Notes under the pieces: model-generated | The model's database searches: none | What the model saw: only the letters and a program-made list of their open reading frames with translations | Told to the model about the DNA's origin: nothing | Position numbers and translations under genes: made by a program | Shown: piece after piece, positions 55,120-64,000 of the stretch | How the letters are laid out: each line of letters opens with the position of its first letter | Position numbering within the stretch: the first letter of the stretch is position 1 | Source of the DNA: Hyparrhenia diplandra | Lineage: Eukaryota > Streptophyta > Magnoliopsida > Poales > Poaceae | NCBI GenBank assembly: GCA_015847255.1 | Contig: JADLZK010006507.1 | Location: 434,001 to 498,000, forward strand | Direction of reading: 5' to 3' | DNA: 64,000 nucleotides

Positions 55120-58100
55120 ATCCCCCACCGGATCTCAAGCGCCAAGTATAGATATTTTCCTTTATCTCACTCTTTTTTTATATACTAGTGTTTCAGCGAG
55201 AGACTATTAAGTTGAACATCCGCCTAGAGCTTCAAGTTACACTCATCCACAACTTGAACAATGGACTACGCCTTTGAATTGCAAGTTTTGTGCGAATGAG
55301 TTTTACTCAAAGTCAAACTAGTACTTGGTCGCCAAGATAGCCTTTCTCTCGTGGGTGGAGCATATACGTCATACTCCTTAGTCTCTTCATGAGCTTACTA
55401 GAGATCACCCAAATCTCATAGATCTGCGACGTTTAACAAAATCGAACTCATATAGGTATGTCCTTTCAAGAATGCTCTATAGGACAAAGACATCTTTACT
55501 TATAAAGTCAATAAGACATATTAAGGCATTCTCGCCAACCTACCATACTGAGCCTCTTTCGCTCTTGAGAGTATTGCATCTTCACATAGAGAGGGTTTAT
55601 TAGTTTACTCTCCGGTTTTTATCAATAGCTTGTTCTTTCCCAGGTCCTTAGTCACGGGATCTCCGATCAAAAAGGTTGGGTTACTACTATCAGTAAACTC
55701 ATATGGGTCTCATACCCATCTCCCTAGATGCAATTTCTATCACATTATGTGATAGCCCTTTAGTAAAGGGATGCCGAGTTTTTATCTCGTCTCGTATGTA
55801 GGATACGATTATTACTCCCAGTTTCTCAATTTCCCGACGGTCTTCAAACGTCTTTTAACGTGTCTTGTTGACTTTGAATTATCCTTTGCACTATTCACTT
55901 TAGTGATCACTTTGTTTGATTATCACAGTTCATAAGGATAGCTCTGTGATCGGGTTTTTCAACCACGGCAAGTCGGACAAGAGCTCACGCAGCCACTCGC
56001 CTCTGCAGATCTTTGTTTCTAAAGCGATAAGTTCTGCTTCTATGGTTGACTTAGTCAAAATAGTCTGCATTTACAAGACCTCCATGACACCGCGCCACCT
56101 CCAAGAGTAAATACATACCCACTTGTATAGATTTGAGCAATATCGAAATCCGGCCGCATCACTATATCCCTCTAGCATATTTGGGTGCCCGTAATAGTGA
56201 ATTCCATAGCTCATTGTACCTTTAAGATAGCACAAGACCCTTTCTAGTACATGCCAATGATCATCACCCGGGTTGGACATATACCTACTCAACTTGCTCA
56301 CAAAGAAAAGAGATATCTGGGTCCGTTTGCATTCGCTAGATACATGAGTGAACCAACAACTCGAGAGTACTTGAGTTGATCTCTAGTACGCTTCTTATTC
56401 TTTTCGCAATGTCACACTAGGATCATAAGGTGTTGGAGAAGGCTTTCTATCCATAAAGCCAAAACAGCTTAGGACCTTCTCAACATAGTGAGATTGCGAT
56501 AAAGTAATCCCACTCTCTTCCTTAATAAGCTTAATGTTTAGAATTACATCGGCCTCTCCTAGATCTTTCATATCAAAATTCTTTGACAAGAAAGACTTGA
56601 CCTCATTTATGACATTCATGTTTGTTCCAAAGATTAGAATATCATCAACATATAAGCATAATATAACAGATTCGCCCCACCATGTCGATAATACACACAC
56701 CTATCCTTCATTGACAACATAGCCGGCACTAGTTAACGTAGTGTCAAACTTCTCATGCCATTGTTTAGGTGCTTGCTTTAAGCCATACAAAGACTTCAAT
56801 AATTTACACACCTTCTCGCTCTTCACCTTTTACTACAAACCCATCGCCGATCCATATAGATCTCCTCATCCAACTCTCCATTAAGAAAAGCTGTCTTCAC
56901 ATCCATTTGATGAATGATCAGACCATATGAGGCAGCCAAGGATAGTAGTGTTCGAATAGTGGTCATTCTAGCAACAGGTGAATAAGTATCAAAGAAATCT
57001 TCTCCTTCCTTTTTTGAGTGTAGCCCTTAGCTACGAGCCGAGCCTTATACTTGTCAATAGTACCATCAGGTCTAAGCTTTTTCTTGAACACCCACTTACA
57101 ACCGATTGGTTTATAACCAAAAGGTAGTTCAGAGAGCTCCCAAGTTCCATTAGAAAGAATCGAGTCCATCTCACTACGAACAGCTTCTTTCCAATCATCT
57201 GCATCTGAAGATGCATAAGCCTCTGAAATAGAGGTGGGAGTATCATCCACAAGGTACACAATGAAATCATCACCAAAAGATTTTGCAATCCTTTGTCTCT
57301 TGTTCCTCACAGGAACTTCATTGTCATCCTCCTCAAGTGGTTGCTCAAACGACTCAATAGGAGACTCGATAGGTATAGTAATATCAAGAGCTAATTCAGT
57401 AGAAAACTTAGCATTGCTACGCATATCTTTCATAGGAAATATATTCTCAAAAAATGTAGCATCACGAGATTCAAAGATAGTATCAACATGCATATCAGAA
57501 ACTTCAGATTTTACTACTAAAAATCGATAGGCAATGCTTTGTTGTGAGCATATCCAAGAAAGACACAATCTACCGTCTTTTGGTCCAAGCTTACGCTTCT
57601 TATTGATAGGAACATTGACTTTTTCGCCAAGCATCCCCACGTGCGCAAGTATGAAAGTGATGGTTTCCTTCCAACCCATATCTCATATGGTGTTGTCTCT
57701 TTATTCTCGTTTGGAACTCTATTCGAGGACATGACTCGCAAATCAATATAGCTTCCCCACCATGCCTTAGATAAACCAAATAGTGTCTAACATGGCGTTA
57801 ACCAAGTCGGTCGGCGTGCGATTTTTTCCTCTCGGCAACCCCGTTGGATTCGAGGCGAATAGGAGGTGTCCTCTCATGAATAATACCATGTTCCGCACAA
57901 AACTCATCAAATGTTATAGGAAAATATTCACCACCACGATCTCGACCTTAGACGTTTAATCTTTCTTTCTAGTTGATTTTCAACTTCAAATTTTAAAGAT
58001 TTTAAAGTAGTCTAATGCCTCATCTTTAGTTTTCAGCAAGTAAATATAGCAATATCTAGAAGCATCATCAATTAACGTCATGAAATATCTCTTTCCACCT

Positions 58101-59587
58101 TTAGTCAACACACCATTCATCTCGCATAGATCGGAATGTATGAGCTCTAGAGGTGCCAAGTGTCTCTCCTCCGCCGCCTTGTGAGGCTTTCGAGGTTGCT
58201 TAGATTGCACACAACTATGGCACTTAGAACCTTTGGCAATGGTGAAATCTGGAATTAACCGCAAGCTAGATAAATGTGACATCAAACCAAAATTCACATG
58301 ACATAAACGAGAATGCCAAACACTTGAATTATCATCAATTGTGCCACAAATATAATTCACCGACTTATTACAAAAATCGCCAAACTTAGGCGAACAAGCC
58401 ACCACAAATATAACCTTTACCAATAAACTGGCCCATGCTTAGACATGACTACTTTATTGGACTCCATCACTACCTTAAACCCATCTCTTAAAAGAAGGGA
58501 AACACTAACAAGGTTCTTGCGAATAGTAGGGACATGCTGCACGTTCTTCAGCTGCACAATTTTCCCTGAAGTAAACTTCAGATCTACCGTGCCAACGCCA
58601 CTAACAACGTAAGCATATGACCCATTCCCCATTAGGACGTAAGAACCTTGTAGCTCTTTATAAGAAGAAAACAAAGAGATGTCGGGACACACATGAATAT
58701 TAGCACCTGTATCAACCCACCAACTTGGTGATTGAAATACCGATAGTACAGTAGGAACATTATCGTACTCCTCATCAAACATTGCTAATAGTCACGAGGT
58801 TGACATTCTTATTATTCCCATTGGAAAAGTGACTAAGCTGTCCACAAGTGAAGCAAAGCACCTCATCATTATTTTTCTTCTTCTCAAAGGTAGTTGTTAA
58901 TTTGGCATTGGAAGATTTATTCCCTTTGTTCTTGCCATGTGGGTTTTTTTACGCACAAAATTAGTGCTAGAATGGCTCTTGTTCCCCTTATCAATAGTAT
59001 TCTTCACCCGAATATTTTTCTCAACATCAAGAGATGCTATCAGGTTTACAACTGATATTTTCTGTCTCTTGTGTTTAAGAATTGTGCCGAAGCTCTTCCA
59101 TGAAGAAGGCAACTTAGCAATATTGCATCCGGCTACAAACTCATCGGGTATGACATACTTAAGGAGTTCAAGTTCTCTTGCCATGTGTTGAACCTCATGC
59201 GCTTGCTTGACTATAGACGGTTAGCAACCATCTTGTAGTCATAAAAGCTCTCCATAATGTACAACTCGGATGTACCAATGGTTGCATTGAGTTGATCCCA
59301 CAATGCCTTCTCATCTTGGAAGTGCAAATTTGCATCTTCTAGATGACTAGCAAGACTATTTAGGATTGTTCTAAAGATAGTGTTGTCTCCCCAGAATCTT
59401 CTCTTATCTCTAGAGATATTTCCTCGAGGTGATCCAACAAGAATCCGTAACATTTTAGCCTCTAGCCGAGCATGGCCTTAACTCGCCATCTCTTAAAATC
59501 TGCACTAGAAAACTTTTCTAGTCTCAAAGACGTCAGTGAAAACAGCCATAGTTAAATCAAGAAAAGCCTATAATAAGGTTTTTGGAT
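55120..59587 (-). mobile_element. Internal domain of Copia copy E2
   Basis: 4.47 kb, head to tail with E1 and almost identical to it. It is better preserved in the protease and RT linker. Same short leader between 5' LTR and Gag. Confidence 0.85.
55690..59549 (-). pseudogene. Copia gag-pol, copy E2
   Basis: The Gag ATG is at 59,549 and Gag pieces lie at 59,453-58,897 (IFRTILNSLASHLEDANL, IMESFYDYKMV). The protease (58,782-58,417) keeps the catalytic WWVDTGANIHV and MGNGSYAYV. Zinc finger and integrase lie at 58,423-57,986; integrase end, linker and RT start in one 238-codon frame at 57,679-56,963 (TWELSELP, KYKARLVAKGYTQ). RT catalytic LYVDDILIFG is in 56,700-56,395. RNase H fragments (DHWHVLERVLCYLKGT, STIEAELIALE) run to about 55,690. 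At least six frame breaks. Confidence 0.82.
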
Positions 59588-60505
59588 TGTTGGAATATTA
59601 GGCAATTTCAGCATTAATTCCATAAAATAAATCATGATTAATAGATCTACTAGATAAAGCATGTTAAGCATACTAGCATAGCATGAACACATAACACCGA
59701 TCATAGCATAGCATAAACTCATATCATAGATCATGGCAACAGATGTGAACATAACTAGTACACCAGATAGATTAGATAGATAGCATAGCATGATCATAGC
59801 AACAGGTGTAAGCACAACTAGCACACCAGATAGATTGGATAGATTGAACACGATTAACATGAAGATTGGATCTTGAGAATACCTGGCTGACGTTGAGGAC
59901 AACGTAATGGAGAGGTTCCCGAAAGCGATGCCGAGATTCTCTAGCTCGCCGCCATTGTCGTCGATCGGCGTCGCTGAAGAAGTAGAAGAAGTTGTCGATG
60001 AAGACGGTCTTTGTGACGGTCCTCCGCGAGTCCTTCCCGCAGAGACGAGCCGCGTGACGAAGATCGGGAGCGCCGCGCGAATAGCGCTTCCCAAAACCTT
60101 ATTCGCCTTCTCCCGGTGCGGGATCACAAAGACGACGGTTCGGAGACACCGCCGCCCGGTCGCCGGTGCACGCGAACGATCGGGCCGAGACCGGGCGGAC
60201 GACGACGCAGTAGTGAGAAGTGGAAAAATACTGTTTTACTACTATAGGATTTTCTAATTGAAACTCCCAATTGTAGTTGTTTTGTTGTGTCTATTCCGGG
60301 AGGCTTGGTACAAATATATAGGGAGGAAAACTCCCTACCTCCATATCAACTAGCAATATGGTACTAATTGATATTGCACCTCCCACCTTTGCTCATGGGC
60401 TAAAACAATAAAGCCCATTAGGGAACACAAATATTGGGCCTTTGAGATTTATCGTAATTTCTTCATATGAATTTTAGGAGAACTATTCATATATAAATTC
60501 TAACA
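59588..60505 (-). repeat. 5' LTR (subfamily B) of Copia copy E2
   Basis: 918 bp with the same TGTTGGAATATT and AATTCTAACA ends. It is longer than subfamily A, partly through a 63-bp tandem duplication (about 59,730-59,850, TCATRGCAACAGRTGTRARC wording). The right flank GATTA does not match the left flank of the array at 48,465-48,469 (GTTAT). Confidence 0.85.
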
Positions 60506-61264
60506 GATTATGAATCAACATCATCATGTATATATATTCTACAATATTTGCATATATAATTGAATGGCACCAATTCAGCCACATGAATGTCCACCAACCG
60601 ACGATCAATAATTGATGATGCCTCTAGGTTAAGAAAAATATATACATTTGGCACATGTCTCCAAAGACACCATATGTCACACACTTCTATGGTTTCTTTA
60701 GTTTTTTTACGGAACACTAGGGAACAGGGGAAAATTCAAAGTGGGTGAGGAGCAATGTATGCTTGAAACATATACAAAAGAATATTTGACATGTATTCTA
60801 CTTCATTTTCTTGGAGTGGTAGGCATCGGGGAGAATCTTATCACCGAGAGTTTGAGCTCCACGGATGTGAAGAAAATCTATCTTTTTGTCCAGCCGGGCC
60901 GCCGTGGTGAAGTGTGAACAAGATCATCATGACATTCTATACACCGTGTGTGAGAGAAGTTGTGTGCGCGATACAGTCCATCCAATGACCATTGGTTTGA
61001 CATCAAGAAGGCAATGGCTGGCAAAACAAACTCATGTGGATGTGTTGATTCTTGCCACAAAAGCATGGTGCTCCCCGCAATGTCTATGGAACCTATCATG
61101 CCCTAAGATTTGGTCTTTTTTGTCTCTTGAGTCGCCTTTGCAAACTTCGGGACGAGCCAAAAGCATGTTCTCTTTCGTCTTACCAGCCCGAAGCGGGCAT
61201 CACCGACGCATCGCCAAAGCATTTGTTGTCCACCGTTAGGGGCCCGGCCCGAATAGGCGAAAGT
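60506..61264. other. Interval without recognised genes
   Basis: Open frames at 60,886-61,239 (plus) and 61,052-61,360 run into the TRIM and have no motif. The sequence to 60,760 is AT-rich and that from 60,880 mixed. No ends or A-tails were found. Confidence 0.5.
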
Positions 61265-61963
61265 GTAACACCCCGCCCTCCAAAGCCGCACCGCACAGCC
61301 CTTAGGCGCGCACGCCGTACACATAGCACCATGCTTACACTTTTCGTCCTCGCCGTGTAAAAGGGTTAACCCGAAGGTGATATGGCTGGAAGGCAAAGGC
61401 TTATAAGTTGGCTCCACCCTTGCTCAACTAGCAAGGTGGTACTAACATGTGCACTCAGCACTCATAGGCCACTCATGGGCCACATCCAAATTGGGCCGGG
61501 TGTCACATACACCCCCCTCAAAGGACTCGGCGCCCGCGTCGGCGCCAACTTAACCAGGACCTCCCCTCTTGGCACACGCGCCGTGCGCGCCGGTGGGGCG
61601 CACATGTGCCATGCCGTGCACTCCAGCAGAGCCTACACGCGCGCAATGAACCTCCATGTCCGCGCCTCTGCCGCCCCAGCGTCGTGCGGGCCGCTGAAGG
61701 TCGGCTTTGATACCACTTGTAACACCCCGCCCTCCAAAGCCGCACCGCACAGCCCTTCCGGGGGCGCACGCGTACACATAGCACCTTGCTTACACTTTTC
61801 GTCCCTCGCCGTGTAAAAAGGGTTAACCCGAAGGTGATATGGCTGGAAGGCAAAGGCTTATAAGTTGGCTCCACCCTTGCTCAACTAGCAAGGTGGTACT
61901 AACATGTGCACTCAGCACTCATAGGCCACCATGGGCCACATCCAAATTGGGCCGGGTGTCACA
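61265..61963 (-). mobile_element. TRIM (miniature LTR retrotransposon), 699 bp
   Basis: Two nearly identical LTRs (61,265-61,507 and 61,718-61,963; TGTAACACCCC...GGGTGTCACA) flank a 210-bp non-coding interior. Beside the right LTR the minus strand reads TGGTATCAAAGCC (61,703-61,715), an initiator-tRNA-Met primer site. Beside the left LTR it reads a purine tract (TTTGAGGGGGGTGTA). This fixes the minus orientation and the TRIM class. Flanks do not give a clear target duplication. Mobilisation would need an autonomous element's proteins. Confidence 0.85.
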
Positions 61964-63340
61964 AATGAGAAAGAATTCCATTTTTTCTGAACATTGTTTG
62001 ACGCATTGCAAAAGCATTTAATATGCTATATACTGTGATTTTGCCCACCATCAATCAACAAAAGATATGCTTGTATCATACTTGACACATTGGAAATTAC
62101 AAGACTTATCACTATGACAAGTCTTTGGCCAATAATTACGATATTATTAGGTAGTTTTGTGACCCAGAGCCATTTATGCCTTTAGGATTGTGTTAAATTA
62201 TACTAGCTGCTTATAAATGTAACTATGTACTGCCACTGTCTTAATTAAAGGTGTGAATTATGACGATTTGTTTCATTAATTAAAGGTGTAAATCATACTA
62301 TTTCTGTTTTAATTAAATTCATGTACCTATTGTTTGTATTCTACATAATTTGGTCAAACTGGGCATAATTTAACATAGGACGAGCTTACATCCCTTTTAT
62401 TTCAGGATGGATGTAGTATCACCTAATTAAAAAATTTATAGAGTTTTTTTCTTTTTCTATAATAATGGAACTTAATACTTTTCCAAAAAAACAGAAATAG
62501 TATGATTCGTAGGGGGTTTCCATATTAATTTTATATACAAGAACCGTATGCCTGCCCTTCTCCTTAAGTTGGCCACCTCTAAAGAGCAAGAGCTCAATAA
62601 AATGGGAGCACGAAGCCCTTCAGTTTGTTTGCAAATGCAGGACAAAGTGTGGGTAAGGTGCACAGATACTAGAGGAAGAAAAGAAGGGGTGTATAAACAA
62701 TCGAATAGGAATGAGATTCTCCAGGAAATTGGTCAATACAACAAGATCCGAGTCCACAAATATCCTTTGTCACAAAAAATCTTTATGGATGGTGATGGGG
62801 TGCAGGATGAGAGATTCATTCAGAGGTAGAGTCTCGAGTAGCTGTAGCTTTTATCAGCCGATATAAGTTGAGAGGAATTGAATTGCGTCGGCCTTGCAGA
62901 TCATTGCTCTGAATCCAATTTGTTCTGAGACACTGCAATTCCTGTATTGACAGCTAAACACCATGTTTCTTGCAAACCAAGCAATAAACAAGCCACAACA
63001 TGGGTTATGCTAAACGTGCTCACAAGTGTATATATAGTGTACTGCAGCAGCAGGCCGGCTGGAGCTCCACCCTGTTCTGTATGAAGTTTTTGCTGGATTT
63101 GACAAATGCTCGCCTAAGTTCCACTTTGACCATTTAGTTATTTCATATTATATTGTTCATATTTACATTATTTCCTGATAACCTAATACTACATTTGATT
63201 ACAATTCTAACTGTATCAAGTTTGGATTATCCACATGGATCGATCAAGTTGAACCTTGTTATTAGTGAATTCAGAAAGTATCTTTGTTATGCTTGAATTA
63301 TTATATTCAATAATTTGATCGAATAAGTAATTAAACCGCA
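61964..63340. other. Interval without recognised genes
   Basis: AT-rich. Only one longer plus frame (62,548-62,829, 93 codons, MPALLLKLATSKEQELNKMG...) with no domain I recognise. An AATTAAAGGTGTRAAT phrase is repeated at 62,244 and 62,278. Confidence 0.45.
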
Positions 63341-63344
63341 AAAC

Positions 63345-63740
63345 ATTTGACCATTCATGGCCGCCACACATATAAGGTTCGCCCAATTCGAATCCTATGT
63401 AAAATTAATCGTTATTTTTTTCATGGCACAATGAATGCTTCAACCAAACGTGTCAACGTACATAAGTGTGTTGACATAAATCAGTTTGGATGTACATTAA
63501 TCATATCTTTCGTGTAACAAGGTTTAGGAAGGCTCAGTCAGGTACACACGTCATCAATTTCCCACCGAACACAACTTAATAATATTTTTCTGTTTGAAAA
63601 AGAACAAAAAATGTGGCATCTTTCTCAACTCGTGTATATATATAGCCAACTTCACCCAGTAGTGCATTCACCCTCACATGAAAACAGAGGTTTTGTTTCT
63701 TTAGGCATGGTCGACATAACGTAGGAAAGAAATAGAGCAA
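63345..63740 (+). other. Duplicated unit 2, module 3 copy at the right edge
   Basis: Aligns with 13,290-13,670 and 47,115-47,430. TATATATA at 63,635-63,644 and GTTTCTTTAG at 63,694 keep the family spacing. It is cut at about 63,741 by a T-run. Confidence 0.45.
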
Positions 63741-64000
63741 ACTTTTTTTGGAGGGACCCCACTTGATCTTTTTCAATGATAAAAAGTAAAGTGGCTTTTT
63801 ACAAGTGCACAAGAGGTGCAAAAAAACAGAGCTTTCAAAGATTAAATGCAAAAAAAAAATTACACTAGGGAATATTCTCCAACCACTGCTTGAGAGAGCC
63901 CAAGACGGGCTAGCTTTGGCTTTGATGCAAATCAAGCCAATTTGTTCTTTGAAGTGGATCAACCAAGAGACAGAGGAGCAGGGTTTACAGTCGAAAATGA
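63741..64000 (-). mobile_element. Possible LINE 3' end, minus strand, truncated by window
   Basis: The unit-2 sequence breaks at a T8 run followed by GGAGGGACCCC and a 250-bp sequence unrelated to the paralogs. This would fit a minus-strand retroposon whose A-tail abuts 63,741. The far end and any target duplication are outside the window, so the call is tentative. Confidence 0.35.

Noticed and set aside
61265..61963. Direct repeats as a simple segmental duplication or Cassandra-type element with 5S RNA
   Set aside because: PBS and purine tract show a TRIM, and I could not find the 5S rRNA internal promoter sequence in the LTR.

Overview
This window looks like intergenic, transposon-rich nuclear DNA from a grass (Poaceae). 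The evidence is degraded copies of the grass-typical DUF6598 protein family, CACTA ends of the CACTACTACAAAAA type, a hairpin-CTAG Helitron end, Mutator-like elements with differing payloads, and Athila-type and Copia LTR elements with plant primer-binding sites. I found no intact host gene, no rRNA or tRNA gene and no CRISPR. The species cannot be fixed from the sequence alone.

Layout. 1-12,000: an old local duplication cluster. Degenerate DUF6598 genes or 3' remnants lie on the minus strand (about 2.7, 5.7-6.0, 7.66-8.29 and 8.84-9.69 kb). They alternate with five plus-strand copies of a TATA-box promoter module followed by a short open frame (TATA at 3,076, 4,475, 5,014, 6,143 and 11,478). 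Two solo LTRs (995-2,613 and 7,256-7,641) and a foldback MITE (3,856-4,351) sit among them. 13,200-25,960, 36,290-38,730 and 45,575-47,900, plus a copy at 63.3 kb: a second duplicated, uncharacterised unit with its own TATA-type promoters. It is repeatedly split by a MULE (14,525-16,836, itself holding a small CACTA), a Helitron (19,086-23,335), 5'-truncated LINEs and a 24-bp retroposition event. Because the unit is duplicated, its unbroken copies serve as empty sites that fix several insertion boundaries exactly.

25,965-35,475: a Copia element (5' LTR, PBS, gag) whose gag is split by an 8.3-kb non-autonomous Athila-type Gypsy element on the minus strand. The Gypsy element has gag plus a protease remnant and a degenerate plant-transposon ORF, but no reverse transcriptase or integrase. 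35,616-36,281: a second MULE of the same family with a different GC-rich payload. 39.2-40.0 kb: one end of a CACTA element.

40,232-45,189: a complete but frameshifted Copia element with very short 138-bp LTRs, a GGAAG target duplication and no recognisable gag. In the gag position lie an 84-bp GC-rich tandem repeat and an A-rich tract. 48,470-60,505: two nearly identical minus-strand Copia elements head to tail, carrying two LTR subfamilies and one truncated LTR. 61,265-61,963: a miniature LTR element (TRIM).

The genes here do not work together as a pathway. What the window records is an insertion history: host-gene duplication and decay first, then nested retrotransposon, MULE, CACTA, Helitron and LINE insertions. 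The least explained items are the two duplicated promoter-bearing units, whose transcripts and products I could not identify.
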